Position numbers and translations under genes: made by a program
Origin: Variovorax sp. DXTD-1
GTDB lineage: Bacteria; Pseudomonadota; Gammaproteobacteria; Burkholderiales; Burkholderiaceae_C
Length of the DNA stretch: 64,000 nt
Assembly: GCF_003984625.1 (NCBI RefSeq)
Contig: NZ_RWKH01000012.1
Coordinates: 1-64,000, forward strand
Direction of reading: 5' to 3'
The notes under the pieces: model-generated
What the model was told of the DNA's origin: nothing
The model's input: only the letters and a program-made list of their open reading frames with translations
Database searches by the model: none
In this document: positions 16,881 through 27,132 of the stretch, piece after piece
How the letters are laid out: each line of letters opens with the position of its first letter
How positions within the stretch are numbered: position 1 is the first letter of the stretch

Positions 16881-18359
16881 TTACTTGCCCATGCCGCCCA
16901 TCGGCTTGCCGTTGATCTTCAGGCTGCCTTCGCTGTATTCGACCTGGCTGGTGATGTCGGTGCCGTCGCGCTTGACGAAGCCCATTCCCTCGCCTTGCTC
17001 GACCAGCCCCGCCACCATTTCGGGCGGCGGGAGCTGGCCGCTCTCGGCGCCGGTGGCGGCAATCTGCTCCAGCCATTGCATCGGCAGCCGCACGCTGGCC
17101 TTCAGCACGCCGCGCTTCATCAGGAGCGCCATGCCGGGGGCTTGCAGGTCTTCGTCGGTCACGCCGACCAAGCCGGCCGTGTAGCTGATTTCGCCGCGCT
17201 TGCCGCCGATCTCGACCAGCATCTTGTCCAGGCCGAGCTCGGGGTTGTACTTGGCCATGGCCTTGAGGTCCGGGGCGAGCTGGTCCATCAGCGCCTGCAT
17301 GGCGGCCTGGGAGGCTTTGCCGCCGCCCTTGCCGCAGCCGTTGATGGCGGCCGACTGCATCCACGCGTCGGCCAGTTTCTTGTAGCCGGCCGCGTGAATG
17401 CGGCGTCCGCCGCTGGTCATCTCGAACTTGTCGATCTTCGTTTCGCCGACCTTGCCGGTGCCCTTGATGGTGCCGATCGATTCGTAGAGCCCGTCCTTGA
17501 TGTTGGCATCGGCAATCATGTCGATGTTCTGCAGCAGCACGGCGGGCAGGGGCTTGCCGCTGCCGCTGGCGCCCAGGCCCTTGGGCGCCGAGAACTCGAA
17601 GCTGTCCAGCCGGGCCTCGGTCTTGCCCGTGGCCAGGATCCAGCCTTCGCTCTTGTTCATGTCGGCCTTGCCGGCCAGCTTGCCCATTTTCAGGGTCACG
17701 CCGGTGCGCGTGTCGGTCAGGTCCAGGCCGGGCATTGCCAGGCTGTAGTTCACCTGGGTACGGGCGCCGTTCATCTCGGCGCGCATTTGCGCGCCTTGCC
17801 AGGTGAACTGTCCCTTGCCTTCTTCGGCCAGCTTGATCGGCGCCACGGTCAGGTCGGTTGCGTAGCCGCCGTTGAACGCCACCTTGGTGTGGGCGGTCAG
17901 GGGCTTGGCCTTGCCGAAGAGCTTTTCGGCTTCGGCCTGGGCCTTCACGTCGAGCACCAGTTCGCTGTCGATGGTGGCCGCGGCCAGCGTGCCGCCGGCA
18001 ATCGGGCCGTGGCGAATGGTGTCGCGCACGGTAATGCGCACCGGCTTGAACGGCGCGCTCTCGGCATCGGCTTCTTCGTCGTCCTCTTCGCCCGGCTCGG
18101 CGGGCTTGGCAACCGCGGGCACCTGCGCGGCGGCCGTGTCGGCGGCGCATCCGAACTCGAAGGTCACGGTGCTGACCGCACCGAAGAATCCGCTTTCGTA
18201 TTTGCGATCGATCACGCGCACCAGCGCGGTCTGCTTCGGCAACTCCTCCAGGGCGGCTTCGTAGCTGGACTTGACTTTGGAGCCCGCCCACCAGGTGCTG
18301 CCACCATAGGCAACGGCGATGGCTGCGGCCAGCGTGCCCAAAACTGCTTTCTTGCTCAA
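16881..18359 (-). CDS. YdgA-like DUF945 family protein
   Basis: A 492-residue protein with an N-terminal membrane anchor or signal (AVLGTLAAAIAVAYGGSTWWAG) and the DUF945 pattern (SSYEAALEELPKQ, then RKYESGFFGA). An acidic insert (EPGEEDDEEADAE) lies at about residue 100. I chose TTG 18359-18357: AGAGAAG lies 6 nt upstream and the family begins at SKKAVLG; upstream in-frame residues are not family-like. The role is unknown; probably periplasmic and envelope-linked. Confidence 0.82.
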   Translation of the reverse strand: MSKKAVLGTLAAAIAVAYGGSTWWAGSKVKSSYEAALEELPKQTALVRVIDRKYESGFFGAVSTVTFEFGCAADTAAAQVPAVAKPAEPGEEDDEEADAESAPFKPVRITVRDTIRHGPIAGGTLAAATIDSELVLDVKAQAEAEKLFGKAKPLTAHTKVAFNGGYATDLTVAPIKLAEEGKGQFTWQGAQMRAEMNGARTQVNYSLAMPGLDLTDTRTGVTLKMGKLAGKADMNKSEGWILATGKTEARLDSFEFSAPKGLGASGSGKPLPAVLLQNIDMIADANIKDGLYESIGTIKGTGKVGETKIDKFEMTSGGRRIHAAGYKKLADAWMQSAAINGCGKGGGKASQAAMQALMDQLAPDLKAMAKYNPELGLDKMLVEIGGKRGEISYTAGLVGVTDEDLQAPGMALLMKRGVLKASVRLPMQWLEQIAATGAESGQLPPPEMVAGLVEQGEGMGFVKRDGTDITSQVEYSEGSLKINGKPMGGMGK

Positions 18360-18698
18360 GATTTCTTCTCTTTTGTATGAATGATCGGATCGACCGGCGT
18401 GGCCCGTTCGGCTTTGCAGGTCTTCGTTGCCCCCTCCGGCAACGCCGGCGATGCTAACGGACGTAAACGGTTTGCAGGCACATCTCCCTTCCGTTTCGAG
18501 TTCTCTATACAATCGCGCGCCTGTTCCGGCAGCCACGCTTTCGTTTTAAGAGCGATATGTGGCTTTCGGCACGGGACGCCGCAAGTTTCTGGCGGGCTTT
18601 CGGGGGTATAACCCCGGGGTTCGTCACTGCGAGCACTCCGACAATGCGGAGCCCCGGGGCCTCAACCCCGCAGCGGTTCCCTTGGGAGGAGACACCCA
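18360..18698. other. Divergent intergenic region and GC-rich dksA leader
   Basis: This 339-bp region separates the divergent ydgA-like and dksA genes. A possible -10 is TATACA (18506-18511). Two palindromes sit in the probable dksA leader: AACCCCGGGGTT (18610-18621) and GCCCCGGGGC (18651-18660), which can pair with each other or fold alone. A GGGAGGA Shine-Dalgarno ends at 18690. No gene is seen. Confidence 0.4.
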
Positions 18699-19739
18699 GT
18701 GAAAGCGCGTTCCAGTTCGTTCAAGGAGCCAGTCACCGTGAAGAAACCCGCCGCCAAGGCAATGCCAGCAACCAAGTCCACCGCCCGGAAAGCGGTGGCT
18801 GCAAAGCCGGCTGTACCCGCGGCAAGAAAGATCTCTTCCGCCGCAAAAGCTCCGGCCACGAAAGAAAAAAGCGCTCCAAAGAAGCCAGCAACGCCAACGG
18901 CCAAGGCCTCGACCGTTGCAAAGAAGCCCGTCAAGCCTGCAAAGTCTGCTGCGCCGCCGGTGGCATCCGCCCCGGCCAGGAGTGCAACCAAAACTGCAGA
19001 TGCGGGTCTACCGCCATCCAAAACTGTCGGCCGCACTGCTGCCGTTCCTTCTGCCCCTCCGATACCAATGAAAAAAACGGCTGCCGCCTCTTCTTCCGCC
19101 ACGGCGACACCTTCGATGCCCGCTCAGACCGCCGCCCCCGCCCCAGCGCGAGGTGGCCGCGTGTCGCGGCTGTCGCAGCTGACCGTGCCTTCCATGCCGC
19201 AATCGGTGGCTTCCACCGCTGCCAAGTCCTCCTTCTCGCAGGCGCCCTCCAACGCGCTGGTGCCGCCGCCTCCCGTGGCGGTCAAGAAAGACCCGAAGCT
19301 CGCCAACAACTGGAAAGCCAAGTCGGCCGCCGAGTTGACTGACGCCGAAGTCATCGCCATGCCCGACTCCGAGTACATGAACGAAAAGCAGATGGCGTTC
19401 TTCCGCCTAAAGCTGGTCGAGCTCAAGCGCGGCATTCTCGAAAACGCCGGTGAAACCACCGAGCACCTGCGCGAAGACACCGTGGTGGTGCCCGATCCGG
19501 CCGACCGCGCGACCATCGAGGAAGAGCACGCACTCGAGCTGCGCACGCGCGACCGCGAGCGCAAGCTGCTCAAGAAGATCGAGCAGTCGATCCAGCGCAT
19601 CGACGCCGGCGACTACGGCTACTGCGACGAAACCGGCGAACCCATCGGCGTCGGCCGCCTGCTGGCCCGCCCCACAGCCACGCTCTCGCTCGAAGCGCAG
19701 CAGCGCCGCGAACTCAAGCAGAAGATGTTCGGGGACTGA
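18699..19739 (+). CDS. dksA: DksA-type transcription factor with long Lys/Ala/Pro-rich N-terminal tail
   Basis: A 346-residue protein. Residues about 214-346 are the DksA core: helices, a coiled coil with the tip motif DPADRA, and a C-terminal finger region GYCDETGEPIGVGRLLARPTA. Only one of the four zinc cysteines remains, as in zinc-independent DksA variants. Residues 1 to about 210 are a low-complexity Lys/Ala/Pro/Ser tail resembling histone H1 or AlgP. GTG 18699 has GGGAGGA upstream; GTG 18738, preceded by AAGGAG, is an equally good alternative. DksA binds the RNA polymerase secondary channel and mediates ppGpp control. Confidence 0.9.
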   Translation: MKARSSSFKEPVTVKKPAAKAMPATKSTARKAVAAKPAVPAARKISSAAKAPATKEKSAPKKPATPTAKASTVAKKPVKPAKSAAPPVASAPARSATKTADAGLPPSKTVGRTAAVPSAPPIPMKKTAAASSSATATPSMPAQTAAPAPARGGRVSRLSQLTVPSMPQSVASTAAKSSFSQAPSNALVPPPPVAVKKDPKLANNWKAKSAAELTDAEVIAMPDSEYMNEKQMAFFRLKLVELKRGILENAGETTEHLREDTVVVPDPADRATIEEEHALELRTRDRERKLLKKIEQSIQRIDAGDYGYCDETGEPIGVGRLLARPTATLSLEAQQRRELKQKMFGD

Positions 19740-19783
19740 GCGGAAAGATCACAAAAGCCCAGTTCGCCTCGAAATTCCTGTAG

Positions 19784-21466
19784 ATGGCTAAGGAAGAAAC
19801 GAGCCGCCTCCTTTCCAAGGTGGCGAAGTTCGTCCGCAATCCGCTGAAGGATTGGTCGGAGCTGAATGCGGCCGCCGATTCCACGCTGCCTGACCAGGCT
19901 TACAGCCGGGAAATGCTCAAGGAAATGATCGAGCGGCGCCAGCGCAACGACTTCGTGCGCCGGCGCGAGTTCGACATGCTCCGCAAGCTGCGGCAACGCG
20001 AGGCGGCCGCCCATGCCTTCGAAGGAACGGTCACGCCGTCGTCCTTCAACCTGAACACCACCACCGAAAAGTCCGAGGGACGCGCGCTCACGCTCAAGAA
20101 GATCGACGAGATCGAAGAGCAGATGTCGCAGCAGTGGTGGAAAGGCCGCGGCCCCAACGGCGAGGTGCTGTCCAACGCGCCGCCCGAAGCCGGCGCCGAG
20201 ACGCTGCCTCCGCCCATGGACGAGGCCGAAGTGGCCAGCCTGCTCGCGGCACCCACTTTCAGGGCCGCGCCCGCCGCCGAGACTCCTGTTCCGGCCCACG
20301 TGGCCGCTCCCTTTTCGGCCAGCATCCCGGGCAGCGCGGCGGTCGACGACACCTCGTTGCTCACCGCGCGGCTCGCGCGTGACAGCGCGCTCGAAGAGGC
20401 CGTGATCCGTTTCGCGCATGGCGACGACACCGGCGCCGAGGCGATTCTTCTGCAGGCCCTGGCTTCCGAAAGTGCCGGTGCCGAAGGCGACCACGCCGCC
20501 GCCGAGCGCGACGAGATGCGCTGGCGCGCCTTGTTCGACCTGTACCGTGCCACTGGCGACGCCACCCGTTTTGCCGCCGCCCGCATGCGTTACGCGCAGC
20601 GCATGAAGCGCATGGGACCCGACTGGGTTCCGCTCGACGAGTTGGCGCGCGACGTGCAGGCGGTAGCCGCCAATGAGCACGCCGAGCTGGCATCGGCGGC
20701 TGCCGACTGGACCAGCCCCGCTCGCCTGTCGCGTGATGGGCTGGTCAACCTCACGCGTGCGTTGTCGCAGGCCGGCCCGATCTGGACGCTCGACTGGCGC
20801 GCGCTGACCGCCATCGAGGCCGATGCCGTGTCTCCATTGCGCGTGCTGTTCACCCACTGGGCGAATTCGCCGGTCAAGCTTCGCTTCATCGGCTCGGCCA
20901 AACTGCTTGCCGTACTGGCAGAGGCCACGCCCAACAACGAACGCAGCACCGAAGACGTGTGGTGGCAGTTGCACCTGGCAGCGCTGCGCATGATGAACCT
21001 GCCGGACGACTTCGAACTGGTGGCGCTCAACTACTGCATCACCTACGAGGTGTCGCCGCCCGCGTGGCAAGACCCGAATGGCGAATGCACCACGATCGAG
21101 GCGCCGGAGGGGAGCCGCTCGGGCGCCGGCTCCGTGTGGTCGCTGTTGTCCGTCAACGGCGAATCGGACAGCTTTCCGTCCACCGACAGCGGCTTTGCCG
21201 CCTTGGCCGGCGACCTGCGCGGCGAGGCGCATTCGAGCCTGCAGCGGCTGGATGTCGACCTGCGCAACACCACCGCGCCGGTCATTTCATGTGCGGCGCT
21301 GCTGCGCATGGACCTTGCCGCCGCCGGCACGCTGCTGAGTTGGGTGCGCGCCCGCGACGCCCAGGGCGAGCGGGTCCAGTTCGTGGACGCCCACCGCCTG
21401 ATTGCGGCGCTGTTCGACCTGGTGGGCATTGCCGACCACGCCACGGTAGCGGCTCGCAAGAACTGA
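19784..21466 (+). CDS. Conserved hypothetical protein with STAS-like C-terminal region
   Basis: I do not recognise a named family. The protein has 560 residues and no signal peptide. Residues about 1-120 are charged and helical ([30 protein letters not shown]), and about 125-190 are Pro/Ala-rich. About 195-310 are helical, with an [22 protein letters not shown] repeat-like (TPR-type) segment. The C-terminus (about 310-560) contains [22 protein letters not shown], which reads like a STAS/MlaB-like domain. It lies between dksA and hslV. Confidence 0.65.
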   Translation: MAKEETSRLLSKVAKFVRNPLKDWSELNAAADSTLPDQAYSREMLKEMIERRQRNDFVRRREFDMLRKLRQREAAAHAFEGTVTPSSFNLNTTTEKSEGRALTLKKIDEIEEQMSQQWWKGRGPNGEVLSNAPPEAGAETLPPPMDEAEVASLLAAPTFRAAPAAETPVPAHVAAPFSASIPGSAAVDDTSLLTARLARDSALEEAVIRFAHGDDTGAEAILLQALASESAGAEGDHAAAERDEMRWRALFDLYRATGDATRFAAARMRYAQRMKRMGPDWVPLDELARDVQAVAANEHAELASAAADWTSPARLSRDGLVNLTRALSQAGPIWTLDWRALTAIEADAVSPLRVLFTHWANSPVKLRFIGSAKLLAVLAEATPNNERSTEDVWWQLHLAALRMMNLPDDFELVALNYCITYEVSPPAWQDPNGECTTIEAPEGSRSGAGSVWSLLSVNGESDSFPSTDSGFAALAGDLRGEAHSSLQRLDVDLRNTTAPVISCAALLRMDLAAAGTLLSWVRARDAQGERVQFVDAHRLIAALFDLVGIADHATVAARKN

Positions 21467-21521
21467 CTCCGGCCGGTCGACTTGCGCCGGACGGGGTTGC
21501 ATTGCCCCGGGGCATCCCCAG

Positions 21522-22076
21522 ATGGCTTCGATGGAACAGTTTCACGGCACCACCATCGTGAGCGTGCGCCGCAAGACCCCCCAGGGCGACCAAGTCGCCA
21601 TTGGCGGGGACGGGCAGGTCACTCTCGGCAATATCGTCATCAAGGGCACGGCGCGCAAGGTGCGGCGGCTCTATCACGGCAAGGTGCTGGCTGGCTTTGC
21701 CGGCGCCACGGCCGACGCCTTCACGCTCTTCGAGCGCTTCGAGGCCAAGCTGGAAAAGCACCAGGGCCACCTGACCCGCGCCGCGGTCGAGCTCACCAAG
21801 GACTGGCGCACCGACCGCGTGCTGCGCAAGCTGGAGGCCATGCTGGCCGTGGCGGACGCCACCACCTCGCTCATCATCACCGGCAACGGCGACGTGCTGG
21901 AGCCTGAAGATGGCGTGATTGCCATCGGCTCGGGCGGCGCGTATGCACAGTCGGCCGCCAAGGCGCTGATCGACAACACGGACCTGACCGCTGAGCAAAT
22001 TGTGCGCAAATCGCTCGCGATAGCCGGCGAAATATGCATTTACACGAACATGAACCACACGGTGGAAGCGCTCTAG
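21522..22076 (+). CDS. hslV: ATP-dependent protease HslVU, peptidase subunit HslV
   Basis: A 184-residue N-terminal-nucleophile threonine peptidase. After the propeptide MASMEQFHG, the mature protein would begin TTIVSVRR with the catalytic Thr. It also has GGDGQVTLG and [14 protein letters not shown]. Starts at 21522 or 21531 are possible; both are removed on maturation. A perfect palindrome, TGCCCCGGGGCA, lies just upstream (21503-21514). It is followed 2 nt later by hslU. Confidence 0.96.
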   Translation: MASMEQFHGTTIVSVRRKTPQGDQVAIGGDGQVTLGNIVIKGTARKVRRLYHGKVLAGFAGATADAFTLFERFEAKLEKHQGHLTRAAVELTKDWRTDRVLRKLEAMLAVADATTSLIITGNGDVLEPEDGVIAIGSGGAYAQSAAKALIDNTDLTAEQIVRKSLAIAGEICIYTNMNHTVEAL

Positions 22077-22078
22077 CC

Positions 22079-23407
<1,329 letters not shown>

Positions 23408-23417
23408 AGCCCGCTTT

Positions 23418-23522
23418 GCAGCCCCCTGTTACGGGGTTGCGCTTCACGCATTACATTCATTGCGTGAGCTAAGTACTTCTTTTTCAACGAAATTCGCCGA
23501 TTTCCAGGTTTGGAAATCGGCG
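23418..23522. other. Post-hslU hairpins upstream of mraZ
   Basis: Three inverted repeats lie in the hslU-mraZ gap: GCAGCCCC/GGGGTTGC (23418-23425, 23433-23440); TCACGCA/TGCGTGA (23444-23450, 23461-23467); and a perfect 12-bp stem with a GGTT loop, CGCCGATTTCCA/TGGAAATCGGCG (23495-23506, 23511-23522). The last has no T-run after it on either strand, so it is not a standard intrinsic terminator. Confidence 0.6.
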
Positions 23523-23565
23523 CTAAGTCGTTGATTCCATTACAAAAAATACCACCGACGACCAG

Positions 23566-23630
23566 TTGCGCGTGAAGTGTTTCCTGCTACAGTGCAAAAA
23601 AGTGCAGTTAAGTGGGAAAAAGTGCGGATG
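23566..23630 (+). promoter_or_regulatory. mraZ promoter overlapped by four MraZ operator repeats
   Basis: Four consecutive 10-bp units begin AGTG at 23591, 23601, 23611 and 23621 (AGTGC, AGTGC, AGTGGG, AGTGCGG). MraZ proteins bind direct GTG-containing repeats spaced 10 bp apart upstream of their own operon. A possible promoter, TTGCGC (23566-23571) with 16-bp spacing to TACAGT (23588-23593), overlaps the first repeat, which fits autorepression of the whole dcw cluster. The promoter call is weaker than the repeat call. Confidence 0.75.
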
Positions 23631-23677
23631 GTGCCCCTGTCGGGTGCCGCGCCCTTCCCAACACAAAGGTCCTGGTC

Positions 23678-24106
23678 GTGTTTCAAGGCGCTTCATCGCT
23701 CAGTCTCGATGCCAAGGGGCGGCTCTCCGTGCCGACCCGGCATCGTGACGTCCTGAGCGCGACGGCGAACGGCCAGCTCACCATCACCAAGCACCCGCAC
23801 GGGTGTCTCATGGTGTTCCCGCGTCCCGAGTGGGAGAAATTCCGCGAGCGCATTGCCGCATTGCCGATGTCGGCACAGTGGTGGAAGCGCGTTTTCCTCG
23901 GCAACGCCATGGACGTCGAGATGGACGGCACCGGCCGCATCCTCGTGTCGCCCGAACTGCGTGCGGCCACCGGCATCACGCGCGAAACGCTGTTGTTGGG
24001 CATGGGCAACCATTTCGAGCTCTGGGACAAGGCCACCTACGAGGCCAAGGAGGCCGAGGCCACCCAGGGCGAGATGCCCGATGTGTTTCAGGACTTCGCG
24101 TTCTGA
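23678..24106 (+). CDS. mraZ: MraZ transcriptional regulator
   Basis: A 142-residue protein with the two SpoVT/AbrB-like repeats of Mra[23 protein letters not shown] and later [24 protein letters not shown] 23678, with AAAGGT upstream, starts at the family N-terminus (MFQG). It is first in the dcw cluster and the likely repressor acting on the phased repeats at 23591-23630. Its target cluster follows directly. Confidence 0.95.
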   Translation: MFQGASSLSLDAKGRLSVPTRHRDVLSATANGQLTITKHPHGCLMVFPRPEWEKFRERIAALPMSAQWWKRVFLGNAMDVEMDGTGRILVSPELRAATGITRETLLLGMGNHFELWDKATYEAKEAEATQGEMPDVFQDFAF

Positions 24107-24114
24107 GGGCTTGT

Positions 24115-25038
24115 GTGAACACTCCATGGATTCATACAACCGTGATGCTGAACGAAGCGGTGGAAGCCCTTCTTTCCGGCAGCATCGCGGCGACCGGCAC
24201 CTACGTGGACGCGACGTTCGGGCGCGGAGGGCATTCGCGCGCCATTCTCGCGAGGCTGGCTCCGGAAGGCAGGCTGATCGCATTCGACAAGGATGCGGAA
24301 GCGGTGGCCGAAGCAGCGCGCATCTCGGATGCGCGTTTTTCCATCCGGCACCAGGGATTCCGTTCGCTGGGTGAATTGCCCGATGCCAGCGTGGCAGGTG
24401 TGCTGATGGACCTGGGCGTGAGTTCGCCGCAAATCGACAACCCGGTGCGCGGTTTCAGTTTTCGTTTCGACGGCCCGCTCGACATGCGCATGGACACCAC
24501 GCGCGGCGAGAGCGTGGCCGAATGGCTGGCAACAGCCGAACTTCAGCAGATTGCAGAGGTGATCCGTGACTATGGCGAAGAACGGTTTGCTGTTCAGATT
24601 GCAAAGGCGATTGTTGCTCGCAGACAAGAACGGGGCGCAATTTCAACCACCACCGAACTGGCCGAGCTCGTGGCTGGCACGGTCAAAACCCGCGAGCAGG
24701 GCCAGAACCCTGCAACGCGCACATTTCAGGCTTTTCGGATTTTCATCAACGCCGAGCTTGAAGAGCTGCAACAGGCGCTAGAGGCGAGCCTTTCGGTGCT
24801 GCAGCCCGGCGGGCGGCTCGCGGTGATCAGCTTCCACTCGCTGGAAGACCGCATCGTGAAGCAGTTCATCGCCAAGCACTCCAAGGAGGTGTACGACCGT
24901 CGCGCTCCTTTTGCGGCACCCAAGGTGATGAAGCTGCGCGCGCTCGAGCGCATCAAGCCATCCGACGCGGAAGTGCGCGGCAACCCGCGCTCTCGCAGCG
25001 CCATCCTGCGCGTGGCCGAACGGACCGAGGCAGCATGA
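24115..25038 (+). CDS. rsmH: 16S rRNA m4C1402 methyltransferase
   Basis: A 307-residue SAM methyltransferase (formerly MraW). It has [14 protein letters not shown], the SAM motif [27 protein letters not shown], and [17 protein letters not shown] 24115 begins the family N-terminus, with GAGGG about 5 nt upstream. The stop overlaps ftsL (ATGA). Confidence 0.96.
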   Translation: MNTPWIHTTVMLNEAVEALLSGSIAATGTYVDATFGRGGHSRAILARLAPEGRLIAFDKDAEAVAEAARISDARFSIRHQGFRSLGELPDASVAGVLMDLGVSSPQIDNPVRGFSFRFDGPLDMRMDTTRGESVAEWLATAELQQIAEVIRDYGEERFAVQIAKAIVARRQERGAISTTTELAELVAGTVKTREQGQNPATRTFQAFRIFINAELEELQQALEASLSVLQPGGRLAVISFHSLEDRIVKQFIAKHSKEVYDRRAPFAAPKVMKLRALERIKPSDAEVRGNPRSRSAILRVAERTEAA

Positions 25039-25385
25039 CACGCCTCAACCTGCTCCTGCTGCTGGCCGTCGTTTCGACGGCACTGTACCTCGTGCACACG
25101 CAGTACCTGTCGCGCCAGCTGTACACCGAGCTCGACCGTTCGCAGCAGGAAGCGCGTCGCCTCGAGCTAGACCACGACAGGCTGCAAGTGGAAAAGCGCG
25201 CGCAAGCCACACCGCTGCGCGTGGAAAAGCTCGCCAAGGAGCAGCTCCAGATGCGCACCACCACGCCGGCCATCACGCAGTACGTGCGGCCCGATGGCAC
25301 GGTGATTCCGGCCGTGGTGGCCCCGCCGCCCGCGCCGCCGGCCGGCGCCGTGCAAAAACCCACCGCGGCGAGGCCGCAGCGATGA
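25035..25385 (+). CDS. ftsL: Cell division protein FtsL
   Basis: A 116-residue bitopic division protein: a short cytoplasmic start, a membrane helix ([22 protein letters not shown]), then a periplasmic coiled coil ([22 protein letters not shown]) and a Pro/Ala-rich tail. It forms the FtsQLB complex that activates FtsWI. It overlaps both neighbours by ATGA. Confidence 0.93.
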   Translation: MTRLNLLLLLAVVSTALYLVHTQYLSRQLYTELDRSQQEARRLELDHDRLQVEKRAQATPLRVEKLAKEQLQMRTTTPAITQYVRPDGTVIPAVVAPPPAPPAGAVQKPTAARPQR

Positions 25386-27130
25386 GCCGCCGCAGCGTCC
25401 GCTACACCACCAGCCCCTTGCTCGCGAGCAAGACGCCGGTCTGGCGCAGCAAGTTCATCGTGGCCGGCATCGCGCTCGGCTTCGTCGTGCTGGCGGGCCG
25501 GGCCGCGTACGTGCAGGTCTTCAACAACAGCTTCTTCCAGCGGCAGGGCGAAGTGCGCTTTGCGCGCACGCTGGAGCTGCCGGCCAATCGCGGGCGCATT
25601 CTCGACCGCAACGGGCTCATCCTGGCTTCCAGCGTGGTGGCGCCCAGCATCTGGGCCATTCCGGAAGACATCGAGCGCGACGATCCCGAGGTGCGCGCCA
25701 AGCTCAAGCAGGTGGCCAAGCTGCTTGAAATGCCGCAGAAGGAGTTCGACAAGAAGCTCGAGGACGAGGACAAGACCTTCGTCTGGATCAAGCGCCAGGT
25801 CGACGAGCCCATTGCCAAGCAGATTGCCGCGCTCAACCTCAAGGGCATCTACCAGCGCAAGGAATACAAGCGCCAGTACCCCGAGGGCGAGGCTGCCGCG
25901 CACGTGGTGGGCTTCACCAACGTCGAAGACAACGGACAGGAAGGCATCGAGCTTTCCTTCAACAAGGAGCTGGCCGGCAAGGCCGGCTCGCGCCGCGTCA
26001 TCAAGGACCGCCTGGGCCGCGTGGTCGAGGGCGTGGGCGAGCAGGTGCCGCCGGTCGACGGCAAGGACATCCAGCTCAGCGTCGACAGCAAGGTGCAGTT
26101 CTTTGCGTACCAGAAGCTGCGCGACGCCGTGACCGCGCGCAAGGCCAAGGCCGGCAGCGTGGTGGTGCTCGACGCCGTGACCGGCGAAGTGCTGGCGCTG
26201 GCCAACTACCCGAGCTACGTGCCCGACAAGCGCCAGAACCTGACTGGCGAGCAGCTGCGCAACCGCGCGCTCACCGACACCTTCGAGCCCGGCTCGACCA
26301 TGAAGCCGATCACCGTGGCCATGGCGCTCGAGGCCGGCCGCGTGAAGCCCTCGACGCTGATCGAAACCTCGCCTGGCCGCTACCAGATGGGCGGCTTCAC
26401 CATCAGCGACACGCACAACTACGGCACGCTCACGGTCGAAGGCGTGATCCAGAAGTCGAGCAACGTCGGCGCGCTGAAGATCGCGCAGAAGATGTCTCCG
26501 CACGAAATGTGGGACACCTACACCGCGCTCGGCTACGGCCAGAAGCCGCAGATCCAGTTTCCCGGCGCGGTGACCGGGCGCCTGCGCCCCTGGAAGACCT
26601 GGAAGCCGGTCGAGCAGGCCACCATGGCCTACGGCTACGGCCTGTCGGCGTCGCTGTTTCAAATGGCGCATTCGTACACGGCGTTTGCGCACGACGGCGC
26701 GATCATTCCGGTCACCATCCTCAAGAACACCGAGTCGCCCGTGGGCGTGCGGGTGTTCTCGCCGTCGAATGCGCTGGCGGTCCGCAAGATGCTGCAGATG
26801 GCCGCGGGGCCGGGCGGTACCGGCACGCGCGCGCAGACCATCGGCTATTCGGTCGGCGGCAAGTCGGGCACCGCGCACAAGCAGGTTGGCAAAGGTTACG
26901 CGAGCAACAAATATCGCGCGTGGTTCACCGGCATGGCGCCCATAGAAAAGCCGCGCATCATCGTCGGCGTGATGATCGACGAGCCGAGCGACGGCCAGTA
27001 CTTCGGCGGCGTGGCCGCCGCGCCTGTTTTCAGCGAAGTCGTGCAGCAGACCCTGCGCATGATGAACGTTGCGCCCGATCTCGCGGTCAAACCTCTGGTG
27101 GTGACGCAAGGCGTCGACGAGAGCTTCTGA
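25382..27130 (+). CDS. ftsI: Septal peptidoglycan transpeptidase FtsI (PBP3)
   Basis: A 582-residue class B penicillin-binding protein. A membrane anchor lies near residues 22-42, followed by the PBP dimerisation domain (RGRILDRNG). The transpeptidase motifs are S305-T-M-K308, S359-S-N361 and K494-S-G-T497. It cross-links septal peptidoglycan with FtsW. It is coupled to ftsL (ATGA) and has 2 nt to murE. Confidence 0.97.
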   Translation: MSRRSVRYTTSPLLASKTPVWRSKFIVAGIALGFVVLAGRAAYVQVFNNSFFQRQGEVRFARTLELPANRGRILDRNGLILASSVVAPSIWAIPEDIERDDPEVRAKLKQVAKLLEMPQKEFDKKLEDEDKTFVWIKRQVDEPIAKQIAALNLKGIYQRKEYKRQYPEGEAAAHVVGFTNVEDNGQEGIELSFNKELAGKAGSRRVIKDRLGRVVEGVGEQVPPVDGKDIQLSVDSKVQFFAYQKLRDAVTARKAKAGSVVVLDAVTGEVLALANYPSYVPDKRQNLTGEQLRNRALTDTFEPGSTMKPITVAMALEAGRVKPSTLIETSPGRYQMGGFTISDTHNYGTLTVEGVIQKSSNVGALKIAQKMSPHEMWDTYTALGYGQKPQIQFPGAVTGRLRPWKTWKPVEQATMAYGYGLSASLFQMAHSYTAFAHDGAIIPVTILKNTESPVGVRVFSPSNALAVRKMLQMAAGPGGTGTRAQTIGYSVGGKSGTAHKQVGKGYASNKYRAWFTGMAPIEKPRIIVGVMIDEPSDGQYFGGVAAAPVFSEVVQQTLRMMNVAPDLAVKPLVVTQGVDESF

Positions 27131-27132
27131 GC

